This document shows positions 49,988 through 59,320 of a DNA stretch of 64,000 nucleotides, in pieces. Every line of letters starts with the position of its first letter. Within the stretch, counting starts at the first letter, position 1. The position numbers and the translations under genes are program-made. This stretch comes from Corynebacterium phocae (GTDB lineage Bacteria; Actinomycetota; Actinomycetes; Mycobacteriales; Mycobacteriaceae): positions 248,001 to 312,000 of the forward strand of contig NZ_VXKJ01000043.1 in the NCBI RefSeq assembly GCF_008693075.1, given 5' to 3'. Under the pieces are notes generated by a model, which saw nothing but the letters and a program-made list of their open reading frames with translations, was not told where the DNA came from and did not search any database.

Positions 49988-50209
49988 TTAAAATCGTGTC
50001 CTTTTTCGTCTTGGGTTTTGTGGCGTTGTGGCGTTGTGGTGTTACGCCCCAGGTGCCGGGGATGGTTCCTACCCCGCGCGACCTTAGATATTACTAATTT
50101 CCCACACTACTTATATGGCTATTGGTACATTCTACTTCCACGAATGCCCCTATTATGGGGGTCCAGGCCGGTGTACAGCTGCGCACGGATTCGTGAGAGA
50201 CTAAGACCT

Positions 50210-50887
50210 ATGAACGCAATCACCAGATTTTTCAGTCAACTCTTCGGGGCCTTAGGCGCACACCGTCCGGCACCCCAGGGCCAAGTCTTAAGCATTACGG
50301 AGTTAAAAGAGCAGCAGGTATCGTGGCTAGTGGTGGGCTTAGGAAACCCGGGAGAACAATACGCGGCCACCCGGCACAACGTGGGATATATGGCTATAGA
50401 TGATTTGCTGGCGGCCAACGGTGACACCCTGCAGCCGGTGGCTGGTGCCAAATCCCAGGGTGCTGTGGTGTGTGTCGAAGACCAAAAGGTTCTGGCCCTG
50501 CGTAGTACAACCTTTATGAACCTCTCCGGCGAGGGCGTGGGGCCGCTGGCCAAGAGCCTCGGGGTGGCACCGGAGCGCGTGATAGTTATCCACGATGAGC
50601 TGGACCTGCCGGCGCATAAGGTCCGCATCAAGCAGGGTGGCAACGAAAACGGCCACAATGGGCTGAAATCCATCACCGAGCACTTGGGAACCCGCGAGTA
50701 TCCACGGGTGCGGATTGGGATTTCCCGTCCGCCGAAGGAAACCCCCATCCCCGACTACGTGCTGGGGCCGGTGGATTCCAGCGCCGGATTCGACCAGGCG
50801 ATAGCCCTCGCAGCAGCCGCGGCACGGGCCATAGTTTCCCAGGGGATTTCCCGGGCGCAGAATGACATCCACTCCCGCAGCAAATAA
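50210..50887 (+). CDS. pth2: Peptidyl-tRNA hydrolase (second copy)
   Basis: 225 aa from ATG at 50210 (MNAITRFFSQLFGALGAHRPAPQG). Same core as the copy at 46290: VVGLGNPGEQYAATRHNVGY, LRSTTFMNLSGEG, HDELDLPAHKVRIKQGGNENGHNGLKSI, YPRVRIGISRPP. It has an N-terminal extension of ~37 residues and a longer C-terminus. Two bacterial-type pth paralogues near each other are known in corynebacteria. Confidence 0.92.
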   Translation: MNAITRFFSQLFGALGAHRPAPQGQVLSITELKEQQVSWLVVGLGNPGEQYAATRHNVGYMAIDDLLAANGDTLQPVAGAKSQGAVVCVEDQKVLALRSTTFMNLSGEGVGPLAKSLGVAPERVIVIHDELDLPAHKVRIKQGGNENGHNGLKSITEHLGTREYPRVRIGISRPPKETPIPDYVLGPVDSSAGFDQAIALAAAAARAIVSQGISRAQNDIHSRSK

Positions 50888-50926
50888 ACCCGCCCGCAGC
50901 GGCTCTTTGTCGATACAATGGGAAAT

Positions 50927-51784
50927 ATGAGCCACGAGCATGCGCCAACCCATGTCCCCTCCCCCCAAAAGACGATAGTAATTACCGGTGCCTCGGACGG
51001 TATCGGAGCTGCAGCGGCCCGGATCCTGCACCGCCAACGTCCTGAGGACAACCTCATCTTGGTGGGTCGTGACCCCAAGAAGACTAAGGCCGTGGCCTCC
51101 AAGTTGGGGGTTCGCTATCACGTTGCAGACTTCACCTCGCTGGGTGAGGTCCACCGCTTGGCCAGGGAGCTAGATGACCTGGAAACCATTGATGTACTGG
51201 CCAACAACGCTGGTGGCATCTTTGACGGGCCACTGGCTACCGTGGACGGGTTTGAGCGCACCTGGCAGATCAACGTGGTGGCTCCGTTTTTGCTTACGAG
51301 CTTGCTGCAGGACAAGATCCGCGCGGTAGACGGCCTGGTGGTGCAAACCGCCTCGGTAGCAAACTTCTTGATGTCTAAGTTTGATCCGGCTGACCCCAAC
51401 ACGTTCGACAAGTTCAGCTCCGAACGCGCCTACGGCAACGCCAAGGTGGGCAGCATTTTGCTCACCCGGTTCATCCACTCGCACGGGATAAATTCAGTGG
51501 CCTTCCACCCCGGGGTACTGGCCACCAATTTCTCCAGCGAGCTCACCGGAAAGCTCAACAAACTCTACTTCACCCCGGGCATCAAGCATCTGCTCTCTAA
51601 GCCCAAGGTGGGCGGGGCCAACCTGGCGTATTTCATCACCGGCACCCCCGGTATCCACTTTGAGTCGGGCGAATACTACAACGACAAGCGCAAGCCCGGG
51701 CTGCAACGCCCGATTGCCAAGAACGTCTCGGTTGCCAAACGGATCTTTGCGGACCTTGCGCAGTCATTGAATGTGGAATGGTAG
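50927..51784 (+). CDS. Short-chain dehydrogenase/reductase
   Basis: 285 aa from ATG at 50927 (MSHEHAPTHVPSPQKTIVITGASDGIGAAAARIL). TGASDGIG cofactor loop, NNAGG, catalytic Ser in QTASVAN and Y-x3-K in RAYGNAKVG. Arg/Lys after the first strand suggests NADPH preference. The C-terminal part (GIKHLLSKPKVGGANLAYFITGTPGIHFESGEYYNDKRK) resembles retinol dehydrogenase-like SDRs. Substrate unknown. Confidence 0.85.
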   Translation: MSHEHAPTHVPSPQKTIVITGASDGIGAAAARILHRQRPEDNLILVGRDPKKTKAVASKLGVRYHVADFTSLGEVHRLARELDDLETIDVLANNAGGIFDGPLATVDGFERTWQINVVAPFLLTSLLQDKIRAVDGLVVQTASVANFLMSKFDPADPNTFDKFSSERAYGNAKVGSILLTRFIHSHGINSVAFHPGVLATNFSSELTGKLNKLYFTPGIKHLLSKPKVGGANLAYFITGTPGIHFESGEYYNDKRKPGLQRPIAKNVSVAKRIFADLAQSLNVEW

Positions 51785-51808
51785 TGCCCGCCCGCTAGAC
51801 TAAGGCGC

Positions 51809-53452
51809 ATGAGTTCTGCTGCCACCATTGCCCACGAAGCCAACCGACGCCGCACCTTCGCCGTCATCGCCCACCCGGACGCGGGTAAATCCACGCTGAC
51901 GGAGGCGTTGGCTCTCCACGCGCATGTCATTAATGAGGCGGGTGCCGTGCATGGCAAGGCCGGCCGCAAGTCCACGGTGTCCGACTGGATGGAGATGGAA
52001 AAAGACCGCGGTATTTCCGTGGCGTCCTCCGCGTTGCAGTTCGAATATTCCCCGGAGGGCCACAGTGGTGAACCTTTTGTTATCAACCTGGTGGACACCC
52101 CGGGCCACGCGGATTTCTCCGAGGACACCTACCGCGTGCTCACCGCCGTTGACGCCGCCGTGATGCTCATTGACGCAGCCAAAGGCCTGGAGCCACAAAC
52201 CCTGAAGCTATTTCGCGTGTGCAAGGCCCGCGGGCTGCCCATCATCACGGTGATAAACAAGTGGGACCGCGTGGGCCGTGACCCTCTAGAGCTGGTGGAT
52301 GAGATCGTCAATGAAATCCAACTGCAGCCCACGCCGCTGTATTGGCCGGTGGGTATGGCCGGTGACTTCCGCGGGCTGGCCCACATCAACACCGACGGGG
52401 AGGCTGACAACTACATCCACTTCCTACGCACCGCCGGCGGTTCTACCATTGCACCCGAGGAACACTATGCACCCGAGCAAGCTGCAGAAAAAGAAGAAGG
52501 TGCCTGGGACACTGCGATAGAGGAAGCGGAGCTCCTCGCGGCCGACGGCGCGGTGCATGACCAGGAGCTATTCGAGCAGTGTGTCACCTCCCCGCTCATT
52601 TTTGCCTCGGCCATGTTGAACTTCGGCGTGCACCAGATTCTGGACACCCTATGCGCCATTGCCCCGGAGCCTGCCTCCCGTGACTCGGATCCTAATGCGG
52701 TAGAGGCGGCATCGGCGGCCATTGATGAGGTACGCGAGGTAACGGACGACTTTGCCGGCGTGATTTTCAAAGTCCAGGCGGGTATGGACCGCAAACACCG
52801 CGATAACTTGGCCTTTATGCGCGTGGTATCCGGCGAATTCGAGCGCGGGATGCAGGTAACTCACGCCCAGTCCGGCCGTAGCTTCTCCACGAAATATGCG
52901 CTGACCGTCTTCGGCCGCAATCGCGACACCGTGGATACCGCCTACCCCGGCGATATCGTGGGCCTGGTCAACGCGGGCACGCTTGCCCCCGGTGATACCA
53001 TCTACGCCGGCCGCAAAGTTCAATTTACGCCCATGCCACAGTTCGCGCCGGAGGCCTTCCGTATCCTGCGCGCGAAATCCTTGGGGGACTACAAGGCCTT
53101 CCGCAAAGGCCTGGATCAGCTGGCAGCCGAGGGCGTGGTGCAGATCCTGCGCAACGACACCCGCGGAGACGCCGCACCGGTTATGGCCGCCGTTGGACCC
53201 ATGCAGTTCGAGGTCATGCAGGCGCGCATGGAGGCCGAATACAACGTCCCTACCATTACCGAGCCCATCCCCTACTCCGTGGCCCGGCGCACGGACGCGG
53301 AGTCGGCGCCGGAGCTGGGCCGCCAGCGCGGCGTGGAGATTTTCACCCGCACCGACGGGGAACTCATCGCGCTGTTCGGGGACAAGTGGAAGCTCGCTTT
53401 CATTGAAAAGGAGCACCCGGAACTGACCATGGAAACCCTGGTGGCTGACTAA
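51809..53452 (+). CDS. prfC: Peptide chain release factor 3
   Basis: 547 aa. GTPase: G1 HPDAGKST (22-29), switch region with DWMEMEKDRGISVASSA, G3 VDTPGHADFSEDTYR, G4 NKWDR; then FAGVIFKVQAGMDRKHRDNLAFMRVVSGEFERG (RF3 domain II) and a C-terminal RF3 domain (AEYNVPTITEPIPYSVARRT). Recycles RF1/RF2 after termination. Starts 25 bases after the SDR gene. Confidence 0.95.
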   Translation: MSSAATIAHEANRRRTFAVIAHPDAGKSTLTEALALHAHVINEAGAVHGKAGRKSTVSDWMEMEKDRGISVASSALQFEYSPEGHSGEPFVINLVDTPGHADFSEDTYRVLTAVDAAVMLIDAAKGLEPQTLKLFRVCKARGLPIITVINKWDRVGRDPLELVDEIVNEIQLQPTPLYWPVGMAGDFRGLAHINTDGEADNYIHFLRTAGGSTIAPEEHYAPEQAAEKEEGAWDTAIEEAELLAADGAVHDQELFEQCVTSPLIFASAMLNFGVHQILDTLCAIAPEPASRDSDPNAVEAASAAIDEVREVTDDFAGVIFKVQAGMDRKHRDNLAFMRVVSGEFERGMQVTHAQSGRSFSTKYALTVFGRNRDTVDTAYPGDIVGLVNAGTLAPGDTIYAGRKVQFTPMPQFAPEAFRILRAKSLGDYKAFRKGLDQLAAEGVVQILRNDTRGDAAPVMAAVGPMQFEVMQARMEAEYNVPTITEPIPYSVARRTDAESAPELGRQRGVEIFTRTDGELIALFGDKWKLAFIEKEHPELTMETLVAD

Positions 53453-53948
53453 CGGTTCCATCCAGTGGAGCTTCCCGCTCCGCGAATGGCCCCCTGCTCT
53501 CCCCGGGGCAGAGATGGCGTTGAACCAGGTGCGCGGGGTCTCCGGCAACGATCCGGCCTCCCCCCCTGGGCCCGGCTGTTGGATGCCGGGGCGCGACGGT
53601 TGTGACACCGGGATTTAACCAGGACTTAAGGTGCCCGCCGGGCCGGGGTAGGCACTCTTTGCATTTCTCAAGACTCCGGGACCTAAGTCCATACTAAGAA
53701 CCTGTGAGATATTTAACACCATAATCCCAACCCGCCGCTCATTCACATTTAGCAATTTAGCTAAACGCGTGGGCCGGGGATTGTTTGGCTTTCAAAGTCT
53801 ATAACCTGGTCTCTTTGCGGACACTGCAGGCCAGTTGGGAACAAAATAACTACACATACAAATAGTTCCGAAATTGTTTATTCACCGTGATTTTCCCGTC
53901 CACAGGGGTTTCACTGACCTGCGGGATGATGTTCAGTATTCTAAATTT
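53453..53948. other. Intergenic stretch after prfC
   Basis: 495 bases without a supported gene. The second half is AT-rich (AACAAAATAACTACACATAC and similar) and includes an operator-like inverted repeat TTTAGC-AATTTA-GCTAAA (53748-53765). Likely promoter and regulatory region of the gene at 53949. Confidence 0.5.
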
Positions 53949-54341
53949 ATGACCCTACGCGCAATTATAGACAAGCTCACCGGCCCTAAGGCTCCCCGTC
54001 TTGCCTCCCCGGCCGGCGACGCCCCCATCGTGGAAGTTCCCCGACTGCAAGTCCACACTGCTGAAGACACCGTCATCGTGACTATCTGCCCGGATACCGT
54101 GGAGATAATTCGCGAGATTGCGCGGTCCGGGGTCTCAGCCACCATCACCGACGGTGAGCTTGACGTCCACTTCACTCCGGTGGAAAAGAGGACCCTCACC
54201 GTCAAAGACCCAAAGAAGGGCTGGGTTCTTCCGCTAGACAAGGACGTGCGGGAGAAGATCGAGGAAAAACTCAAACCGGCCGAGGACGGCTACGAAATCA
54301 ATCAGGACATCGCCTTCATTGTTGAGGACCTAGGTTGCTAA
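53949..54341 (+). CDS. Conserved hypothetical protein
   Basis: 130 aa from ATG at 53949 (MTLRAIIDKLTGPKAPRLASPAGDAP). A -10-like TATTCTAAAT ends only a few bases upstream, so the transcript may be leaderless. Beta-rich middle (VEVPRLQVHTAEDTVIVTICPDTVEIIREIARSGVSATIT) and charged C-terminus. Function unknown; overlaps the carbonic anhydrase gene. Confidence 0.6.
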   Translation: MTLRAIIDKLTGPKAPRLASPAGDAPIVEVPRLQVHTAEDTVIVTICPDTVEIIREIARSGVSATITDGELDVHFTPVEKRTLTVKDPKKGWVLPLDKDVREKIEEKLKPAEDGYEINQDIAFIVEDLGC

Positions 54342-54880
54342 TCCTCCCCTACCAGGGCGCGGTTCCCCGCATCCACCGCAGTGCCTTTATAGCCCCCAAC
54401 GCCACCATCATCGGTGATGTGGAGATTGGCCCTGCCGCCTCCGTGTTTTACGGCTGCGTGCTGCGCGGCGATGTCAGCGCCATCCGGATAGGCCAGCGCA
54501 CCAATGTCCAAGACAATAGCGTGCTCCACGGAGAAGCAGACGCACCTTGCATCCTTGAAGACGACGTAACCATAGGCCACATGTGTATGTTACACGGCAC
54601 ACATATTGAGTCCGGCACGCTCATTGGCATGAACGCCACCGTGTTATCGCGGTCCCGCGTTGGCGCGGGTTCCATTGTGGGCGGGGGCGCGGTGGTCCTA
54701 GAAGGCCAACACATTCCTGCCCGCAGCCTGGCAGCGGGCGTTCCGGCCAAGGTTCGGCGGGAACTAAGCGCCGCGGAGTCCGCTAGATTCATCCCCCATG
54801 CGGCGAAGTACGTGGACTACGCCGCCAATCAAGCGGGTGAGGGCGAAAGCCTTGACCTGGATGACGTGCTATTCGGATAA
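54335..54880 (+). CDS. Gamma-type carbonic anhydrase-like hexapeptide protein
   Basis: 181 aa from TTG at 54335 (LLILPYQGAVPRIHRSAFIAPNATIIGDVEIGP), overlapping the previous stop. Left-handed beta helix repeats with RGDVSAIRIGQRTNVQDNSVLHG and GHMCMLHGTHIESGTLIGMNA, whose His residues fit the gamma-CA metal site. Could also act as another hexapeptide-fold enzyme. Confidence 0.85.
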   Translation: MLILPYQGAVPRIHRSAFIAPNATIIGDVEIGPAASVFYGCVLRGDVSAIRIGQRTNVQDNSVLHGEADAPCILEDDVTIGHMCMLHGTHIESGTLIGMNATVLSRSRVGAGSIVGGGAVVLEGQHIPARSLAAGVPAKVRRELSAAESARFIPHAAKYVDYAANQAGEGESLDLDDVLFG

Positions 54881-55537
54881 TCCCATGAGGCTGAGCGCAC
54901 CCATGAGTACCAGGAACGCGGCAACCAGGTAGCTTCCCACCAGCGCGACCTGATGGCTGTTGGCCCGAGCCTTAGCGAAAAGTTTTCCGGCTGCAGAGTC
55001 CGGGCGGGCGCGCACCACCGCCACGAACAGCCCGCACAAGGTTGGCAGTGACAGCGCCAGGCTGGCGTAGACTACCAAACCGCCGTAGGTTATCCAGGGG
55101 CCAAAGTCCCCGGCTGCCAAAAACATCAGGCCCAAAAAGAATGGCAGGGAGGTCAGCGACTGCACCGCCCCCATGATAAAGCCTATGGCCACGGTCGATT
55201 TAGACGGCACCCGCAGCGGCACCAACAATCTTTCTACCAAAGCATTGGACTGCCCCTTAGACCGCCACGACAAAACGGCTAAGCCCAGTCCCACCACAAT
55301 TAGCAGCCATCCGGCGATGGGCGAAGCCAGTAGCGCCTCAATGTGGTCGCGAATGCCCACAAAGATAAACGTCACTACTGCCGATGCCGCCAGCACGCCC
55401 AACCAATCCCCCACAATCACCAGGGCGGCAACCTTGCGGTATTGGCCACGCGGTAGCATGATGCCGATTGCTACGAGGATGCCAATGAGCAATGCGTTGA
55501 CTGAGTCAGCAAGGGCGTAGCTTAAGGCGTGGATCAT
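54869..55537 (-). CDS. Membrane protein (LysE/GAP-like fold)
   Basis: 222 aa with about six TM segments: VNALLIGILVAIGIML, VAALVIVGDWLGVLAASAVVTFIFVG, IAGWLLIVVGLGLAVLSW, VAIGFIMGAVQSLTSLPFFLGLMFLA, WITYGGLVVYASLALSLPTLCGLFVAVV, VALVGSYLVAAFLVLMGALSLMG. Resembles small exporter-type membrane proteins of actinobacteria. Substrate unknown. Ends overlap the preceding convergent gene by 12 bases. Confidence 0.65.
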   Translation of the reverse strand: MIHALSYALADSVNALLIGILVAIGIMLPRGQYRKVAALVIVGDWLGVLAASAVVTFIFVGIRDHIEALLASPIAGWLLIVVGLGLAVLSWRSKGQSNALVERLLVPLRVPSKSTVAIGFIMGAVQSLTSLPFFLGLMFLAAGDFGPWITYGGLVVYASLALSLPTLCGLFVAVVRARPDSAAGKLFAKARANSHQVALVGSYLVAAFLVLMGALSLMGLSE

Positions 55538-55685
55538 GTCCGCAATGTTACCCGGCTGGCCAAGAGTTCACGCAATATCAAACGGTGCGGGACGCCGGTG
55601 CCCACGGCCTTCTGCTAGACCCGGACCTTCCAAACACAAGGCCACATCGCACACAATTAACCCGCTAGGGGTTAGAGTAAGTGCC

Positions 55686-56825
55686 ATGCACCTTACTGCA
55701 CCAGTTTCTTTCCAAGACGTTTTGACCGACGGGCTGTTTCTCAACGCGGCGCTAGACCTGGCTTTTGACAAAGCATTCGGCCGGGTAAGCACCGTGGAAT
55801 ACAACTTCCATCCGCCAGCCGGAGGCCCTGACGCCCCCGTGGATGTGCGCATCACCTCTGCGACCGGGATCCACGATCTCCACGGAACTAGGGTCGCGGT
55901 GATCGAAGATGAGCAATGGACGTGGTTGACGGAATCCACTGCGGGACTAGATATACCCGAGCTATCCGGCACCCACGCCTACAGCACGGAGCTAATCCAC
56001 GCCGCCCGAACTGTCAACGCCGGGCACCCGGTGTTCATAGCCGAACAAGGCAACCACCTGGCTGCGGTGTCGGTTACCCTCCACGACACCGCGCTACCCT
56101 GGGGTTTTGCCGTGGCTAATGGACTAGGGCAGGTCACCCCAGCTACTGATGAAAGACGCGCCTTCGCTGCCATGCAGGCAGCCTTGGGAATAGACGATGA
56201 AACTGCAGAATCCGCCGTGTCATTTGCTGGAGACAAGCTCACCAGCCTTCCCGCACAGGCGCCCTTGCGTCTAGATGAGGTGGTGGCGGACGGCCACTAC
56301 AGGGCTGCGGAACAATGCTTGTTGTACTCGGGCCGCTTTGGCGGGGCCCGCCTCAGCCTTGACTGGAACCGTGGGCTAGGACTAATTTCCCACCCTTCCG
56401 GAGCTTTCCCAGGGTTTGAGGCCCGCGCGCATATTTTGGCTACCGTGTCCGGTGGGGTATTCACCTGGGCGTGGGCGAATCCCAAGCTCGTACAGCACCC
56501 CATGGCTAGGTTGGCTGGAAACGTCCGGCGCTTTGGTTTTGATCACGGAATACCCGCGCTTTTGCGGGGCCACACATCCGAGTCGACCGCCAAGGAGCAG
56601 CGCCTGGTGCAGGCGGCCATGAGGATCGTGAATGTGTGGACCTTAGAAACCGTGAAACTCGACGGGGAAACCACCGGACTAGTGTTAGTGGACGCCCCAC
56701 AGCTACAGCTTCCTCCGCTGCATCCAGAGGTACGCGCGGCGGTACTGCGCGTACCCGTTGCACCGGGGGTTGACCGGAACCGGGCGCTAGCCGCCTACGA
56801 GCAGCTACGCCAGCTGCAAGGCTAG
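55686..56825 (+). CDS. Conserved corynebacterial protein (two-domain, DUF6882-like)
   Basis: 379 aa from ATG at 55686 (MHLTAPVSFQDVLTDGLFLNAALDLAFDKAFG). Two similar halves: both carry a WTW/TWAW segment (DEQWTWLTEST; GGVFTWAWANP) and a central YSG/GARLSLDW strand pattern. Soluble, no signal. Function unknown. Confidence 0.6.
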   Translation: MHLTAPVSFQDVLTDGLFLNAALDLAFDKAFGRVSTVEYNFHPPAGGPDAPVDVRITSATGIHDLHGTRVAVIEDEQWTWLTESTAGLDIPELSGTHAYSTELIHAARTVNAGHPVFIAEQGNHLAAVSVTLHDTALPWGFAVANGLGQVTPATDERRAFAAMQAALGIDDETAESAVSFAGDKLTSLPAQAPLRLDEVVADGHYRAAEQCLLYSGRFGGARLSLDWNRGLGLISHPSGAFPGFEARAHILATVSGGVFTWAWANPKLVQHPMARLAGNVRRFGFDHGIPALLRGHTSESTAKEQRLVQAAMRIVNVWTLETVKLDGETTGLVLVDAPQLQLPPLHPEVRAAVLRVPVAPGVDRNRALAAYEQLRQLQG

Positions 56826-56853
56826 GCTGGGCAAAAATCCCGCTGCCCGAACT

Positions 56854-57870
56854 TTAGGAAGCGGAGTGAACAACGTCCAAGATAGCCTGGCGGTCAACAC
56901 CATCCACAGTCTCCGGCTGGAAGTCCGCGTCGCGGGTCTTGTCGACTAACACCGCACGTACGCCTTCGGCGAAGTCCGGCTGCCGGACAAGGTAGCTTCC
57001 CAGGCGGAGCTCCGCGTTCAGGGCCTCGCGCACATCCTGGACGCCTTCCTCGAAGTCGTAGAGGGCCAACGCGGCAACCAATGAGGTCGGGCTTGCGGAG
57101 GCGGTGTATTCCTCCAGCTCCTCCCGCAGACGTGGGCTGGCGTTGTCTAGAATCTCCGACCACGTAGTGTGCCGGAAGGCAGCCTCAATCTCCTCCGCCT
57201 TCTCAGCCAGTGGGGCCCCATCTACGGTGGACGTCTCCACGTTTTCCACGCCCTTGGCAATGACCTCTTCGATATAGGAATCCGGGTCTTCTACGTATCC
57301 GGTGGCTAGACCGGTATAAAGCATGTCAGCTGCGTACATACGGTAGCCGGTGATACCCCAGTACTTGGCAATTTCCGAGCTAGCCTTGCCGCGGTTGCCA
57401 ACCATGCGCTGCGAACGGTAGGCCAAACCCACGTCAGTGACGTAGCCGATTGCCAATTCTGGCATGGCGGCAAAAGCTTTGTCCGTGACAATCAGGTGGC
57501 TGCCGTGAGCGGAGATCCCCAAGCCTCCGCCCATGACTACTCCGTCAATGACTGCGATATAAGGCTTGGGATACTCCGAGATCCGCGCGTTGAGGTCATA
57601 TTCAGCGGCGAAGTAACCCTCAACTGTCTCCCAGTCTTTTTCCAAGGCCCCATCACGAACGGCGCGGACGTCTCCGCCCGCACAAAAGGCTTTGGGATGG
57701 TTGCTCTTGACCAGGATTTGGTCCACGGAGTCATCATCCCGCCACTGCTCGAGCGCCTCGGAGATGAGCTCAATCATTTCCAGGTTAAGCGAATTTAGCG
57801 CCTTTGGGCGGTTTAATTCCACAATTCCGGTACGGTTACGGATAGAAGTTAATACGGGTGCATCAGTCAT
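56854..57870 (-). CDS. Enoyl-CoA hydratase/isomerase family protein, 3-hydroxyisobutyryl-CoA hydrolase-like
   Basis: 338 aa from ATG at 57870 (MTDAPVLTSIRNRTGIVELNRPKALNSLNLEMI). Crotonase fold: NHPKAFCAGGDVRAVRDGA, YPKPYIAVIDGVVMGGGLGISAHGSHLIVTDKAFAAMPELAIGYVTDVGLAYRSQRM; the 'MPE..IG...DVG' stretch is typical of HIBCH-type hydrolases. Likely in valine or acyl-CoA catabolism. Long C-terminal helical extension beyond simple hydratases. Confidence 0.85.
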   Translation of the reverse strand: MTDAPVLTSIRNRTGIVELNRPKALNSLNLEMIELISEALEQWRDDDSVDQILVKSNHPKAFCAGGDVRAVRDGALEKDWETVEGYFAAEYDLNARISEYPKPYIAVIDGVVMGGGLGISAHGSHLIVTDKAFAAMPELAIGYVTDVGLAYRSQRMVGNRGKASSEIAKYWGITGYRMYAADMLYTGLATGYVEDPDSYIEEVIAKGVENVETSTVDGAPLAEKAEEIEAAFRHTTWSEILDNASPRLREELEEYTASASPTSLVAALALYDFEEGVQDVREALNAELRLGSYLVRQPDFAEGVRAVLVDKTRDADFQPETVDGVDRQAILDVVHSAS

Positions 57871-57913
57871 GTTCCCAGTGTTCCACATCACACGACATTT
57901 TTCGAGGATTTTT

Positions 57914-58705
57914 TTGAATACGCCTAAACTCATCGCCCTAGACATGGACGGCACACTGCTAGACGGCAATGGTCAGCTGCCCCCCGAATTCCCCCGCGTG
58001 GTCAAACGCGCCAAGCAACTAGGCGTCACCCTTGCGCCCGCCTCCGGGCGCCAACTGTCCACGCTGGAGAAGATGTTCCCAGACATGTCCACCTTCATCG
58101 CGGAAAACGGCACCGTAGTAGTCCACGGCGGTGAAATTGTAGGGACCACGCCCCTAAAAAACGCGGACGTTCACGCCATCTTGCAGGCCCGCGAGTCCAT
58201 TGAGAAACCCCACATGACCGTCCTTTGTACCCCTTCGATGGCTTACGCGGAAAAAGATTCACCGGAATCCGCACGTGACGAGTTGGACAAATATTACAAA
58301 GCCAACACGCTAGTGGACTCCTTAACGGATTACGCGGATGAGGAAGTTATCAAGATTGCTATCTTCTGCGCTGAGGGAACAGAAGAGTTCGTGGCTCCGG
58401 TTCTCTACGACGTTATTGACGCCCAGAACGTGGCTATCTCCGGGCAGGTGTGGGTGGACTGTATGCCTAACAACGCTAATAAGGGCGTCGCGCTGGAACA
58501 ACTGGCAGAGATTCTCTCCGTAGACATCGCCCAGACTGCGGCTTTCGGTGACTTCCTCAACGACTACGAGCTCTTAAAGTCCGCAGGCCTAGCCGTGGCT
58601 ATGGAAAACGCGCATGAAAAGCTCAAAGAGATCGCGGATAGGATAGCGCCACCAAATACTGAGTACGGGGTCATAACCGTGCTCGACGAACTCCTAGGAA
58701 CTTAA
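57914..58705 (+). CDS. Cof-type HAD phosphatase
   Basis: 263 aa from TTG at 57914 (LNTPKLIALDMDGTLLDGNG); GAGGA lies six to seven bases upstream. DMDGT at 10-14, GDFLNDYELL (motif IV), and a C2 cap of Cof type between. Dephosphorylates small phosphorylated metabolites; exact substrate unknown. Upstream in-frame codons overlap the enoyl-CoA gene on the other strand. Confidence 0.85.
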   Translation: MNTPKLIALDMDGTLLDGNGQLPPEFPRVVKRAKQLGVTLAPASGRQLSTLEKMFPDMSTFIAENGTVVVHGGEIVGTTPLKNADVHAILQARESIEKPHMTVLCTPSMAYAEKDSPESARDELDKYYKANTLVDSLTDYADEEVIKIAIFCAEGTEEFVAPVLYDVIDAQNVAISGQVWVDCMPNNANKGVALEQLAEILSVDIAQTAAFGDFLNDYELLKSAGLAVAMENAHEKLKEIADRIAPPNTEYGVITVLDELLGT

Positions 58706-58792
58706 GCTCTTTATCCCAGGAACAGGTTTGCATTCCGAGCCCATACCCCAGACATGCCAGTTAGCTGCTACTGGCAAGCTGTGGGGCAGGGC

Positions 58793-58864
58793 AAGGGCTC
58801 GAGCAGAGCCAGGGGCTCGAGCAGAGACAGGGGCTCGAGCAGAGACAGGGGCTCGAGCAGGGGC
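58793..58864. repeat. Tandem 18-bp repeat, four units
   Basis: Four near-identical units of AGGGGCTCGAGCAGAGAC: 58793-58810, 58811-58828, 58829-58846, 58847-58864, followed by a partial unit AGAGGCAGGGGCAC. Non-coding by context (between HAD and monooxygenase genes). A variable-number locus is likely. Confidence 0.75.
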
Positions 58865-58921
58865 AGAGGCAGGGGCACGGAACCTAGCAACAACGCGCCT
58901 GCCCCGCCTGTGAACACAAGA

Positions 58922-58956
58922 AGGAGGGTAGGCCCGCAACGCGGCCCTACCCTCCT
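58922..58956. terminator. Terminator hairpin AGGAGGGTAGG/CCTACCCTCCT
   Basis: 11-bp stem between convergent genes at 58705 and 58980; serves either or both. Confidence 0.75.
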
Positions 58957-58979
58957 GGTGACACTTGGCGGAAGTTAAA

Positions 58980-59303
58980 TTACTTAACTTCCATTTCTCC
59001 GAGCTTGTCCCACTCTGCTTTACCCGGAATCTTTGTGTTGATGATGTCCGGGGTTTCTTGAAGCAGCTTAGGAATTTCTTCGCACGCACGCTTGAAGTGA
59101 TCCGACTCCACGTGAGCTACGTCTTCGCCGTCTGCGAATGCCTCAGCCAGGAAGAAGCGGTGAGGATCTTGGGGGTCACTGTAGAACTTGAAGAACAAGC
59201 AGCCCGGCTCTTCATTACAAGCATCCGCGAACCACTGCGTTTGCTCCAAGAAAGTACCCGCATGCTCTGGTTTCACCAAGAAACGAACGTTGATCAAAAT
59301 CAT
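58980..59303 (-). CDS. ABM-type quinol monooxygenase-like protein
   Basis: 107 aa (MILINVRFLVKPEHAGTFLEQTQWFADACNEEPGCLFFKFYSDPQDPHRFFLAEAFADGEDVAHVESDHFK). Dimeric alpha/beta barrel ABM pattern: 'F...EP GC..F..Y.D...P..F.L.E...' ending in a C-terminal helix. Such proteins oxidise small aromatic or quinol compounds. Confidence 0.75.
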   Translation of the reverse strand: MILINVRFLVKPEHAGTFLEQTQWFADACNEEPGCLFFKFYSDPQDPHRFFLAEAFADGEDVAHVESDHFKRACEEIPKLLQETPDIINTKIPGKAEWDKLGEMEVK

Positions 59304-59320
59304 TTATTTTCCTTTAGTAA

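Noticed and set aside
58694-59089. 131-codon minus frame over the tandem repeat
   Set aside because: Peptide is just the translated 18-bp repeat (ARAPVS units); overlaps the real gene at 58980.
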